Position numbers and translations under genes: made by a program
Notes under the pieces: generated by a model
Seen by the model: only the letters and a program-made list of their open reading frames with translations
The model's database searches: none
Told to the model about the DNA's origin: nothing
Assembly (NCBI GenBank): GCA_903970385.1
Contig: CAJCIN010000175.1
Location: 1 to 44,195 of the forward strand
DNA from: Rhodospirillales bacterium
GTDB taxonomy: Bacteria; Vulcanimicrobiota; Vulcanimicrobiia; Vulcanimicrobiales; Vulcanimicrobiaceae
Reading direction: 5' to 3'
DNA length: 44,195 nucleotides
Part shown: positions 1-7,802 of the stretch, piece by piece
Position numbering within the stretch: position 1 is the first letter of the stretch
Layout: every line of letters starts with the position of its first letter

Positions 1-8
1 TCGCGCGT

Positions 9-776
9 GTGCCGGCCGTTGCGGCGATCTCGACCGCCGATCGGCGCGTGCTCGAAGCGTATCTCGACGCGATCGAACGCGAGCGATACGCGTCGGCCTT
101 CGCGCTGCTCGCCGCGAAGGATCGCCGGTACTTCGGATCCGCGATCCACTTCGCGTCGGTCTTCACGGCCGACGCATTTTCGCTCGCCGGTTATCGGATC
201 GTCGGCTCGCAGACGACCTCGCTCGGGACCGTCGCGCTCGTCGCGGAGCGGATCTCGTTCCGGGACGCCGCCCACGACGCTCGCGCGAACGCAGCGGCGA
301 ACGTTCCGTACGGCATCGTTCGGTCCGAGGGCGGCGCGGCGATCCACGACCCCGGCCATCCGTGGCGCGCGTCGCGCGCGGAGCACCTCGGCGCCGGCAC
401 GGGCGGCGTTCGCATCAGCGTACGCAAGGTCTCGTTCTTCACGGGCCGCGTCGAGATGGTGCTCACGTTCGAGAACGCGAGCGCCGCGGCCGTCACGATC
501 TTGCCGTACGCGCTCAGCCGCCTGATCGACGACCGCGGCCGGTCGTATCGTCCGCTCGCCACGCGCTCGCGTGCGCTCACCGACGCGACCCTGTACGTGG
601 GACTAAAGCTGCCGGCGGGCGCGCGCTCTACCGGATTCATCGCATTCGAAACCCCGGAGCGCTTCGAACCGGTATCGCTTCGCGCAACCGTCGGCCCCGC
701 GCTCGCGGCCGGTTCGAGCGCGCCGTTCACGATCGCGTTGCCCGCGTTCGATCCAAATAGTACGGTACTTAAATAA
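9..776 (+). CDS. DUF4352-like hypothetical protein, possibly 5' truncated
   Basis: An open frame of 255 codons from a GTG at 9. The frame stays open to the left edge, so the true start, and any signal peptide, may lie outside the window. Residues about 10-110 are mixed helix and strand and I do not recognise them. Residues about 130-245 have the alternating pattern of the DUF4352 immunoglobulin-like fold: a strand run around RVEMVLTFENASAAAVTILP, a variable loop with DDRGRSYRPLA, then LPAGARSTGFIAFE. Proteins of this type are usually exported or lipid-anchored, but nothing visible here proves export. The stop TAA at 774-776 overlaps the proposed start of the following LysE-like gene, so the two are probably cotranscribed. 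Function is unknown; the domain assignment is by pattern only. Confidence 0.6.
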   Translation: MPAVAAISTADRRVLEAYLDAIERERYASAFALLAAKDRRYFGSAIHFASVFTADAFSLAGYRIVGSQTTSLGTVALVAERISFRDAAHDARANAAANVPYGIVRSEGGAAIHDPGHPWRASRAEHLGAGTGGVRISVRKVSFFTGRVEMVLTFENASAAAVTILPYALSRLIDDRGRSYRPLATRSRALTDATLYVGLKLPAGARSTGFIAFETPERFEPVSLRATVGPALAAGSSAPFTIALPAFDPNSTVLK

Positions 777-1384
777 ACCATCTCGCCTTCGCTTGGCCGT
801 TCGCGCGAGGCCTCGCGATCGGCTTGGCGGTCGCGGCGCCCGTCGGTCCGATGTGCGTGTTGTGCGTGCGGCGAACGCTCGCGAACGGTCGCGGCGCCGG
901 CGTCGCGACGGGAGTCGGCATCGCGACGGCCGACGCGATCTTCGCGACGATCGCAACGCTCGGGCTCGACGGCGCCGCGCGTCTGCTGTCGGCACTCGGA
1001 ACGTCGTTGCACGTCGTCACCGCCGCCGTCCTCGTCGTCCTCGCTTACAGAACGGTATCGACGTCGCACGCGACCGCGCCGCACGCGACGTCGCGCGGCG
1101 GCGCCTACGCGAGCGCGCTCGGCCTCACGCTGACGAATCCGGCGACGATCGTTTCGTTCGCCACGCTGGTCGTCGCATCGGGCGTTTCGCCGGCGCTTCC
1201 GCGCGCGTTGCAGACGGTCGCGGGCGTCTTCGCCGGCTCGACAGCGTGGTGGATCCTCGTGACCGTCGCCGCTTCGACGTTCCGCGTCGCACCCGACGCG
1301 CGCACGTCGCGAACGATCGACATCCTCTCCGCGCTCGTCTTCCTCGCATTCGCCGTAGCTGAACTTCGCCGCATATTCTCGTGA
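773..1384 (+). CDS. LysE/RhtB-family amino-acid exporter-like membrane protein (apparent ATA start)
   Basis: A 203-residue inner-membrane protein of the LysE translocator family, which exports amino acids or related small molecules; the substrate cannot be read from sequence. The family signature is clear near the N-terminus: GLAIGLAVAAPVGPMCVLCV, followed by RRTLANGRGAG and a second hydrophobic segment. TNPATIVSF in the middle matches the conserved central NP motif. About five or six membrane segments are visible. The start is odd. The first helix begins upstream of the first in-frame TTG (824), which would cut that helix in half. No ATG, GTG or TTG lies between the in-frame stop at 770 and 824. 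An ATA at 773 gives MNHLAFAWPFARGLAIGL, just as in relatives, and overlaps the stop of the previous gene (ATAA). I therefore place the start at 773, by inference. Confidence 0.8.
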   Translation: MNHLAFAWPFARGLAIGLAVAAPVGPMCVLCVRRTLANGRGAGVATGVGIATADAIFATIATLGLDGAARLLSALGTSLHVVTAAVLVVLAYRTVSTSHATAPHATSRGGAYASALGLTLTNPATIVSFATLVVASGVSPALPRALQTVAGVFAGSTAWWILVTVAASTFRVAPDARTSRTIDILSALVFLAFAVAELRRIFS

Positions 1385-1559
1385 CGCGGAGACGCGACGA
1401 TACGTGATCGTTCGTCGTGCGCGGAGCGAGCGGGCGGAGAAACGAGAAGCGGTGTCGATCGGCTCCTCATCAAACGAACGGCGAACGCAACGTTCGTCAA
1501 AAGCCCGCGAGTGCGGGCTCGGGGGAAACGGGGCCTCGCCGCCCCGTTGTTTACATACT
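1385..1559. other. Non-coding gap between lysE-like gene and thiE
   Basis: 175 bases without a convincing gene. The left part is GC-rich and unremarkable. The right part holds one copy of the two-hairpin repeat (1487-1548), followed by a short AT-richer stretch TTGTTTACATACTATCG directly before thiE. The thiE frame is open leftwards through the repeat, but the translated repeat resembles no ThiE N-terminus, so I do not treat it as coding. Confidence 0.6.
1487..1548 (+). repeat. Two-hairpin repeat, copy 1 (upstream of thiE)
   Basis: Begins with GCAACGTTCGTCAA, then a perfect stem AGCCCGC/GCGGGCT with loop GAGT (1502-1519), a G-run, and a second stem AACGGGG/CCCCGTT (1527-1533 with 1542-1548) around CCTCGCC. 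The same order of elements recurs at 14911-14977 and 14999-15064, so this is a dispersed bimodal REP-like element and not a chance palindrome. It ends 11 bases before the apparent ATC start of thiE. Confidence 0.85.
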
Positions 1560-2177
1560 ATCGATTCTCGACTTCGCGGCATCTACGGCATCGTCGATCG
1601 TGCCATGACGGGCGATCCGCTCGCGTCGCTCGCGACGATGCTCGATGCGGGAATCACCGTCGTACAATATCGCGCGAAGGCCGGCGTCGAACGCGATGTC
1701 GTGCGCGCGATGCACGCGCTCACGCGAGCGCGCGGAGCGTTGCTGATCGTCAACGACGACCTCGCGTGCGCGCTCGAAGCCGACGGATGGCACGCCGGGC
1801 AAGAGGACCTCGCGACGTACGACGCGCGCGAAGTCCGGGCGCTGCTCGGCGCGCGCGTGTTCGGCATTTCGTGCGGCGTGCCGGCCGAGGCGCGCGAAGC
1901 CGAGCGCATCGGCGCGGATTACGTCGGCGTCGGGCCGTTCGCCGCGACGGGCTCGAAAGCGGACGCGGGGAGCGCGATCGGCGAACGCGGGGTCGCGTCC
2001 GTCGTGCGTGCGACGCATCTTCCCGTCGTCGCGATCGGCGGCATCGACGTCGCGAATCTCGACGGCGTCGCGCGGAGCGGCGCGGCGATGGCCGCCGTGA
2101 TCTCTGCGATCTCCGCGGCACCCGATCCGGCGTCCGCCGCGCGCGCGCTCGTCGCGCGGTGGCGCGAGCTCGCGTGA
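1560..2177 (+). CDS. thiE: Thiamine phosphate synthase ThiE (apparent ATC start)
   Basis: Joins HMP-pyrophosphate and thiazole phosphate to thiamine monophosphate in the cytosol. The 205-residue product is a TIM barrel of normal family length. Visible are YGIVD in strand 1, QYRAK (substrate phosphate region), LLIVNDD, WHAGQEDL for the usual HLGQ-D, YVGVGPFAATGSK, and VVAIGGID near the C-terminus. The start is anomalous. The first in-frame ATG (1605) lies after the conserved YGIVD strand, and the nearest upstream canonical start, GTG 1452, would force translation through the two-hairpin repeat. ATC at 1560 gives MDSRLRGIYGIVD, exactly where relatives begin, so I choose it by inference. The gene overlaps thiD by four bases (GTGA), so the pair forms a thiamine operon. 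Confidence 0.9.
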   Translation: MDSRLRGIYGIVDRAMTGDPLASLATMLDAGITVVQYRAKAGVERDVVRAMHALTRARGALLIVNDDLACALEADGWHAGQEDLATYDAREVRALLGARVFGISCGVPAEAREAERIGADYVGVGPFAATGSKADAGSAIGERGVASVVRATHLPVVAIGGIDVANLDGVARSGAAMAAVISAISAAPDPASAARALVARWRELA

Positions 2178-2926
2178 ACGTCTGCTCGATCGGCACGACC
2201 GATCCGTGGAACGCGGCGGGGCTCGGCCTCGACGTGCTCGCGCTCGCGGAGTGCGGCGCGCGCGCGCTGACCGTCGTCGCCGGCGTCACGGCGCAGGATC
2301 GGCACGGCATCGCCGCACGTCACGCGGTGCCGCTCGCGATCGTCGAGCGGCAGTTCGCCGCGCTACGCGATGCGCGCATCGCGGCCTATCGCATCGGCGC
2401 GCTGCTCGACGTGGCGACGATCGAGGCCGTCGCGGCGCACGTCGCACGCGCGAGCGAGCCCGTCGTGTACGATCCCGTGCTCTTCGCGAGCGGCGGCGGC
2501 AACTTCGCGGACGATGCGATGGAACGTGCGATGCTCGCGCGGCTCGTACCGCACGTGCGGCTCCTGACGCCGAACGCCGCGGAAGCCGCACGCCTCACGG
2601 GCGCAACCGCACGCGACGGCGTCGACGCGATGGAGGCTGCGGGCCGCGCCCTGTTGGACGCGGGCGCCGGCGCCGTGCTCGTCAAGGGCGGCGACCGCGC
2701 GGGTGGCGCGGTCGACGTTCTCGTCGAGCGAACGGAGACGACGGTCTTCGAGAGTCCGCGTCTTCCGGGCACGTTGCGCGGCACGGGGTGCCTGCTCGCG
2801 TGCGCCGCAGCCGCGGAACTCGGGCGAGGCGAACCGCTGCGTCGCGCCGTCGAGACCGCCCGCGCGTTCGTGCGAGCGAAGTTCGCAACGGCGCGCGATC
2901 TCGCCGGGATGCGCGTCGCGTACTAA
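2174..2926 (+). CDS. thiD: Hydroxymethylpyrimidine/phosphomethylpyrimidine kinase ThiD
   Basis: A 250-residue ribokinase-fold enzyme that phosphorylates HMP and HMP-phosphate to HMP-pyrophosphate, the substrate of ThiE just upstream. It begins with the family-like IGTTDPWNAAGLGLDV, where relatives usually have G-S-D-P/S-G-G-A-G. Further motifs are VVYDPVLFASGGG, LLTPNAAEAARLTG, VLVKGGDRAG and the anion-hole/catalytic GTGCLLACAAA near residue 205. The GTG start overlaps the thiE stop (GTGA), which supports translational coupling. The N-terminal glycine motif departs from consensus, so I keep a small doubt about substrate, but the pairing with thiE argues for ThiD. Confidence 0.88.
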   Translation: MNVCSIGTTDPWNAAGLGLDVLALAECGARALTVVAGVTAQDRHGIAARHAVPLAIVERQFAALRDARIAAYRIGALLDVATIEAVAAHVARASEPVVYDPVLFASGGGNFADDAMERAMLARLVPHVRLLTPNAAEAARLTGATARDGVDAMEAAGRALLDAGAGAVLVKGGDRAGGAVDVLVERTETTVFESPRLPGTLRGTGCLLACAAAAELGRGEPLRRAVETARAFVRAKFATARDLAGMRVAY

Positions 2927-2941
2927 AGAAAGCCCGCGGTC

Positions 2942-3937
2942 GTGGATCTGTCTTCGAAGCCTCGTGAAACGAAAGGCCGGATGATGTCGGGCGTGCGGCC
3001 GACGGGCCGCGCGCATCTCGGCAACTACTTCGGCGCGTTCTCGAACTGGGTCGCGCTCTCGCGCGAGTACGAAACGTACCTCGAGATCGCCGACTATCAC
3101 GCGCTCACGACGGCGTTCGAACGCACGGGCGACATCGCGCCAGGCATCCACGACGTCGCGCTCGACATTCTCGCGTCCGGCATCGATCCGGAACGCTGCG
3201 TGCTCTACGTGCAATCGGCGTTGCCCGAGATCGCCGAGATGCATCTGCTCCTCTCGATGATCGTGCCGGTCGCGTGGCTCCAGCGCACGCCGACCTTCAA
3301 AGATCAGATCGCCGCGCTCGGCGGCGAGATCGCGACGTACGGCTTTCTCGGGTACCCGTTGATGCAGCTCGTCGACATCGCGATCGTCCGCGCGACGGCC
3401 GTGCCGGTCGGCCGCGATCAGCTCTCGCACATCGAACTCGGCCGCGAGATCGTGCGGCGCTTCAACCATCTCTTCGGGCCGACGCTCGTCGAGCCGGAGG
3501 CGCTCCTGTCGGCGTTCCCGGACGTGCCGGGCACGGACGGCCGCAAGATGTCGAAGTCGTACGGCAACGCGATCGACATCGCCGACGACGACGCGGTCAC
3601 GACCAAGAAGATCCGTTCGATGCTGACCGATCCGCAGAAGATCCGCCGTCACGACCCGGGCAATCCCGACATCTGCCCCGTCTTCAAGCTGCACCACGTT
3701 GTCAACGCCGAGCGCGTTCCCGTCATTCGCGAGGAATGTTCCACGGGCGCGCTCGGCTGCGTCGACTGCAAGAGCGAATGCGCGGAGCGCCTCAACGCCG
3801 TGATGAAGCCCGTGCGCGACCGTCGCGCGTCGATCGATCCGGCCGGCGTCGCGCGCGTCCTACGTGACGGCGCCGAGAGGGCGCGGTCCGTGGCACGGTC
3901 GACCCTCGCGGACGTCAAAGCCGCGATCTCGATCTGA
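2942..3937 (+). CDS. trpS: Tryptophanyl-tRNA synthetase with a probable iron-sulfur site
   Basis: Charges tRNA-Trp. The 331-residue class I synthetase has RPTGRAHLGNY (HIGH equivalent HLGN, residues 25-28), YLEIADYHALTT, the Q-S-A-L-P-E substrate loop, VGRDQLSHIELGREI, and KMSKS at 202-206. Cysteines at about 245, 266, 273 and 276 form C-x20-C-x6-C-x2-C, ending CSTGALGCVDCK. This closely resembles the four-cysteine [4Fe-4S] site described for Thermotoga maritima TrpRS, where the first spacing is x22. The GTG at 2942 gives a 13-residue lead before MMSGVRPTG. ATG 2981 is better spaced from GAAAGG but would remove the residues leading into the first strand. It follows thiD by 15 bases and is likely cotranscribed. 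Confidence 0.95.
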   Translation: MDLSSKPRETKGRMMSGVRPTGRAHLGNYFGAFSNWVALSREYETYLEIADYHALTTAFERTGDIAPGIHDVALDILASGIDPERCVLYVQSALPEIAEMHLLLSMIVPVAWLQRTPTFKDQIAALGGEIATYGFLGYPLMQLVDIAIVRATAVPVGRDQLSHIELGREIVRRFNHLFGPTLVEPEALLSAFPDVPGTDGRKMSKSYGNAIDIADDDAVTTKKIRSMLTDPQKIRRHDPGNPDICPVFKLHHVVNAERVPVIREECSTGALGCVDCKSECAERLNAVMKPVRDRRASIDPAGVARVLRDGAERARSVARSTLADVKAAISI

Positions 3938-3994
3938 GATACCCTGACGGAGCGGCGGCCGTTTCGTCCGTAGCGTGCGGGGAATCACGTCCGC

Positions 3995-4147
3995 ATGGAC
4001 GTCGACCCGATCGCCATGGCACTGCCGCAGATCTTGATCGCCGAAGTGCGCGCCGAGCGCGCCGCGGCGGAAGTCGCCGCCGCGAAGCACGCGCGACACG
4101 TCGCGCAGACGTGGCGCCCCGCGACGCGCGCGTTGCGCCGCCCGTAA
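3995..4147 (+). CDS. Possible 50-residue protein between trpS and the aminotransferase
   Basis: An ATG-started frame of 50 codons and a TAA, lying 57 bases after trpS and ending 10 bases before the convergent aminotransferase stop. The product starts MDVDPIAMALPQILIAEVRA and continues as an alanine-, glutamate- and arginine-rich helix (AAAEVAAAKHARHVAQ) with a basic tail. Codon third positions are strongly G/C like the neighbours. GAATCACG upstream is not a good ribosome site. I know no family. It may be a small helical protein or a chance frame in the gap. Confidence 0.4.
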   Translation: MDVDPIAMALPQILIAEVRAERAAAEVAAAKHARHVAQTWRPATRALRRP

Positions 4148-4157
4148 GCTCTCGCGT

Positions 4158-5345
4158 CTAGCCGGGAAATCTCGGCAGCACCGCACGCATCCGCTCGATC
4201 GCGGTCTCGATGTTCGCGAGCGAGTTCGCGTACGAGAAGCGCATGTAGCCGCGACCGGCCGCGCCGAAGCCCGCGCCGGCGAGCCCGGCGACGTGCGCTT
4301 CTTCGAGAAAGAACGACGCGAGTTTGCGATCGTCGGGCGTGACGCCCGAGACGTTCGGAAACGCGTAGAACGCGCCGTCCGGGCGCATGCAGCTGATGCC
4401 GGGCAACCCGTTCAAGCCGGCGACGATCGCGTCGCGCCGGATGCGGAACTCGGCGACCATCTCCGTGACGGCATCGTCCGGTCCGGTGAGCGCTTCGATG
4501 CCGGCCTCTTGAACGAAGGTCGCCGTGCACGAGTAATTGTTCTGCCCGATCAACGCGACCGTTTTTGCGATTTTGGCCGGCATCACGCCGTAGCCGAGAC
4601 GCCAGCCCGTCATCGCGTACGCCTTCGAAAATCCGTCGAGCACGATCGTGCGATCGCGCATGCCGTCGAGCGAAGCGATGGAGACGAACGCGCCGTCGTA
4701 GATGTTCCGGCTGTAGATCTCGTCGGAGATCACGGTGACGTCGTTCTCGATCGCGAGTCGCGCGATCGTCTCGAGATCGTCGCGCGTCAGCACGCCGCCC
4801 GTCGGGTTGTGCGGCGAGTTGAGCGCGAGCACTTTCGTGCGCGGCGAGATCTTCGCGGCGAGCATGTCGAGATCGAGCCGGAAGCCCGTCGACTCGAGCA
4901 GCGGGATCGGCACCGCCTTCGCTTGGAGATAGGCGGAACCGCCCGCGTACGCCGGATACGCGGGGTCGGCGAAGATCACTTCGTCGCCCGGATCGAGCAA
5001 CGCCGCGAGCACGTTCCAGATCAACGGCTTGAGCCCGGGGCTGATCACGACGTTCTCGCGCGCGAACGGCGCCATGCCGCGGAAGCGGGCGGCATAGTCG
5101 GCGACGGCGTCGCGTAACGGCGCGATGCCGGCCGACGGCGAGTAGTGCGTCGCGTTGCGCTCGATCGCCGCGATGCCGGCGCGCTTGACGTGCGCGGGCG
5201 TCGCGAAGTCCGGTTCGCCGACTTCGAGGTGGATCACGTCGTGGCCGAACGCCTCGAGTTCGCGCGCGCGTGCGAGCGCTTCGAACGCCCCCTCGCCCGA
5301 GAGACGTAATGCGGCGGCCGACGGCCGGATCTCGTGCCGGATCAT
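4158..5345 (-). CDS. PLP-dependent aminotransferase, class I/II (aspartate-aminotransferase-like)
   Basis: A 395-residue fold-type I PLP enzyme. In order: EVGEPDFATPAHV, THYSPSAGIAPLRDAVA, SPGLKPLIWNVL (cofactor-binding loop), FADPAYPAYAGG, LNSPHNPTGGVL, VISDEIYSRNIYD, and the Schiff-base lysine in DGFSKAYAMTGWRLGY at about residue 240. It ends with GYMRFSYANS, holding the arginine that binds the substrate carboxylate. It probably transfers amino groups between an amino acid and 2-oxoglutarate; the exact substrate is not readable. The ATG lies 19 bases after the mrdA stop, so it is the last gene of the long minus-strand string. It converges on trpS. Confidence 0.9.
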   Translation of the reverse strand: MIRHEIRPSAAALRLSGEGAFEALARARELEAFGHDVIHLEVGEPDFATPAHVKRAGIAAIERNATHYSPSAGIAPLRDAVADYAARFRGMAPFARENVVISPGLKPLIWNVLAALLDPGDEVIFADPAYPAYAGGSAYLQAKAVPIPLLESTGFRLDLDMLAAKISPRTKVLALNSPHNPTGGVLTRDDLETIARLAIENDVTVISDEIYSRNIYDGAFVSIASLDGMRDRTIVLDGFSKAYAMTGWRLGYGVMPAKIAKTVALIGQNNYSCTATFVQEAGIEALTGPDDAVTEMVAEFRIRRDAIVAGLNGLPGISCMRPDGAFYAFPNVSGVTPDDRKLASFFLEEAHVAGLAGAGFGAAGRGYMRFSYANSLANIETAIERMRAVLPRFPG

Positions 5346-5364
5346 GCGGTCTGCTTCGTCTCGC

Positions 5365-7281
5365 TCACTGCGGGAGCTTCTTGTGAAAGTAGCCGGCGAT
5401 GATCGCGCGCGCGACGGGCGCGGCGGTCGTCGCGCCGTAGCCGCCGGAGCGTTCCATGAACACCGCGAGCGCGATCGTCGGGTGCGCGGACGGCGCGTAC
5501 GCGACGAACCACGTCGTGTTCGGGCCGTTGCCGCCGTCCGTCTCGGCCGTGCCCGTCTTGCCGCCGTACGCGATCCCGGGCACGTCTTCGCCGTACGCCG
5601 TACCCCACGGTTTCGTCACCTGATCCATGCCGGCGCGCACCTCGCGCAGCGCTTCTTGCGTGACGCCGACGTGGCGGATCACGTCGCGATCGAAGCGCCG
5701 CACGATCCGGCCGCGCGGATCGCGAATCGCTTCGACGAGATGCGGCCGGAAGAGCGTGCCGCCGTTGACGACGGTCGCGGTGACGCTCGCCATCTGAAGC
5801 GGCGTCGCTTGCATCGCGCCCTGCCCGATCGCGAGCTGGCAGACGTCGCTCGGCTCGAGCGGCAAACCGTAGACCTTCATCGACCACGCGTTGGTCGGCC
5901 AGTTGCCCGGGTATTCGCCCGGAACGTCGATGCCGAGCGTGCGGCCGAGTCCGTACTCTTCGGCGTAGTGCCGCAGGCGCGCGTGGCCGAGGCGATAGCC
6001 GAGCTGGTAGAAGTAGCCGTCCGACGACGCGGCGAGAGCGCGCTCGAAGTCGGTCGAACCGAGCCCGCCCGAGGCGATGTCGACGAACGTGTGGCCGTGA
6101 CAGTTCCACGCGCCGGAATCGTACAGTACTTGATTTTTTCCGATGACGCCCGACGAGATCGCCCCGCTGCCGGTGACCATCTTGAACGTCGACCCCGTCG
6201 GCGTCGCGGCACCGATCGCGCGATCGTAGAGCGGCCGCAGCGGGTCGTTCAGATACTGCGCGTAGCGCTTCTCCGAAATGCCGTTGGTGAAATCGTTCGG
6301 ATCGAAATTCGGATACGAGGCGAGCGCGACGATGCCGCCGTCGCGCGGGTCGATCGCGACGACGGCGCCCGCGACGGGATGACCGCGCAGCTTCGACGTC
6401 GCGAGCACTTGCTCGCGCAAGGCTTTCTCCGCGAGTTGCTGGATCCGCCAGTCGACCGCGAGCACGAGACTGTCGCCCGGCACGGGCTCGAGCGGGCCGA
6501 GACGGCGCACGAGTTGACCGGCGGCGTTGACCTCGATCTGTTCGCCGCCGGGCACGCCGCGAAGCGAACGATCGTATTGTTGTTCGAGACCTTCCTTGCC
6601 GATCACGTCGTTCTGCGTGTAGCCCTTGCCCTTGAGCTCTTTGAATTCGTCTTCCGCGATCGCGCCGACGTAGCCGACGAAGTGCGAGCCGAGTTTGCGA
6701 TAGGGATAGTCGCGAACGGGCTGAGCTTCGAGATCGAGTCCCGGCAAGCGGTCGATCGATTCCGCGAGCCGCGCCATCTGCGTCGCCGTCAGATCGCTCG
6801 CGAGCACGATCGGTCCGTACGGTTCGTAGACGGCGACCTCGTCGAAATTCTTGTAATCGACGCCGTGATGGTGCAGCAGCCGATGCCACAGTTTGGCTTC
6901 GGGAACGGCGAGGACGCTCGCGAGCTCGTGCATCGTCGCCGCGCTGTCGCGGACGTCGGAGGGGATCATCGCGCACACGAACGACGGCCGGCTGCGCACG
7001 ATCACGACGCCGTTGCGATCGTAGATGCGCCCGCGCGGTGCGGCGACGGGAATGCGCCGGATCTGATTCGCGCGCGCGGCCGCAGCGAAGCGCGCGCCTT
7101 GTAATAATTGCACTTGCGTGAGCCGCCCGATCAGCGCGCCGAGCGCGATCGCGACGATCAGCACGAACGCGACGAGCCGCCACGTGCCGCGGGGGAACGG
7201 CCGCGGCGCCTCAGCGACGGTACGCAAAGCGGCCTCCGATTTCGGGTCCGAACCGGAGAACGACGACGGCGACGACGGCAT
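5365..7281 (-). CDS. mrdA: Penicillin-binding protein 2, elongation transpeptidase
   Basis: Cross-links peptidoglycan during side-wall growth with the Rod complex. It has one N-terminal membrane helix (LVAFVLIVAIALGALIG, about 35-52), a PBP dimer domain with RGRIYDRNG, and a transpeptidase domain. Catalytic motifs are S364-T-F-K367, S419-S-D421 (S-x-D, as in PBP2 enzymes) and K575-T-G. The length suits class B PBP2. The longest frame starts at ATG 7281 and would overlap mreD by 71 bases. An in-frame TTG at 7227 (product begins MRTVAEAPRPF) gives a 17-base overlap and a more usual short cytoplasmic tail, so the true start is open. It lies downstream of mreBCD as in many rods. Confidence 0.95.
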   Translation of the reverse strand: MPSSPSSFSGSDPKSEAALRTVAEAPRPFPRGTWRLVAFVLIVAIALGALIGRLTQVQLLQGARFAAAARANQIRRIPVAAPRGRIYDRNGVVIVRSRPSFVCAMIPSDVRDSAATMHELASVLAVPEAKLWHRLLHHHGVDYKNFDEVAVYEPYGPIVLASDLTATQMARLAESIDRLPGLDLEAQPVRDYPYRKLGSHFVGYVGAIAEDEFKELKGKGYTQNDVIGKEGLEQQYDRSLRGVPGGEQIEVNAAGQLVRRLGPLEPVPGDSLVLAVDWRIQQLAEKALREQVLATSKLRGHPVAGAVVAIDPRDGGIVALASYPNFDPNDFTNGISEKRYAQYLNDPLRPLYDRAIGAATPTGSTFKMVTGSGAISSGVIGKNQVLYDSGAWNCHGHTFVDIASGGLGSTDFERALAASSDGYFYQLGYRLGHARLRHYAEEYGLGRTLGIDVPGEYPGNWPTNAWSMKVYGLPLEPSDVCQLAIGQGAMQATPLQMASVTATVVNGGTLFRPHLVEAIRDPRGRIVRRFDRDVIRHVGVTQEALREVRAGMDQVTKPWGTAYGEDVPGIAYGGKTGTAETDGGNGPNTTWFVAYAPSAHPTIALAVFMERSGGYGATTAAPVARAIIAGYFHKKLPQ

Positions 7282-7801
7282 GCAGCACGCTCTGCCACAG
7301 CGCGGCGTGGAGGTGCGTCTCCGGCAGCGCGAGGGGCCGGTTCTGCATCTGCATGCCGATGGCGAACGCGCCGTACCGTAGCAGCGTGAGAGCGGCGACG
7401 CCGCCGACGAGCGTCCATCGCGTTTCGGCGAGCTGCGTGCGCGCGGCGCAACCGGCGATCGCGCCGCAGAGTGCCGTCGCGAACGTCCACGCGACGCCCG
7501 TCGAGCCGGCGAGCGCGTCGTCGCAACTGCCGGCGATCGTGCCGAAGAGCAGTCCGTACGCCCAGCCCGTGCGAAGGCCGTACCACACGACGAGCAGCGT
7601 CACGAACGACACGGTCGCGCCGCGAAACGCGAGCGCGGGTGCGAACGTCGATTGCAGGACGAGCGCCGCGAGCAGCGCGACCCCGACGTGCCACCACGTC
7701 GGCGGGTCGGGCACGAATGCGGGAGCGATCGCGTCGCTCGGTTTGCTCGACGCCCAGAACGCGCGGGTGCGCGCGATGTCGTCGTCGCTGCGGACCGGCA
7801 C
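7211..7801 (-). CDS. mreD: Rod-shape protein MreD
   Basis: A 196-residue integral membrane protein with about five hydrophobic segments (for example HVGVALLAALVLQSTFAPAL and TVSFVTLLVVWYGLRTGWAYG), then conserved-type FGTIAGSCDDALAGSTG. MreD is poorly conserved, so identification rests on topology and its place between mreC and mrdA. The first 35 residues are a polar extension (MPVRSDDDIARTRAFWASSK). GTG at 7801 lies one base after the mreC stop. It should act with MreB, MreC and PBP2 in the elongation complex. Confidence 0.88.
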   Translation of the reverse strand: MPVRSDDDIARTRAFWASSKPSDAIAPAFVPDPPTWWHVGVALLAALVLQSTFAPALAFRGATVSFVTLLVVWYGLRTGWAYGLLFGTIAGSCDDALAGSTGVAWTFATALCGAIAGCAARTQLAETRWTLVGGVAALTLLRYGAFAIGMQMQNRPLALPETHLHAALWQSVLHAVVAVVVLRFGPEIGGRFAYRR

Positions 7802-7802
7802 G

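Noticed and set aside
3938-4157. Intrinsic terminator between convergent trpS and aminotransferase genes
   Set aside because: GC-rich short inverted stretches are present, but none is followed by a T-tract on either strand.
5155-7104. Long plus-strand frame opposite mrdA and the aminotransferase
   Set aside because: Both minus-strand genes carry full catalytic motifs; this frame is an antisense shadow.
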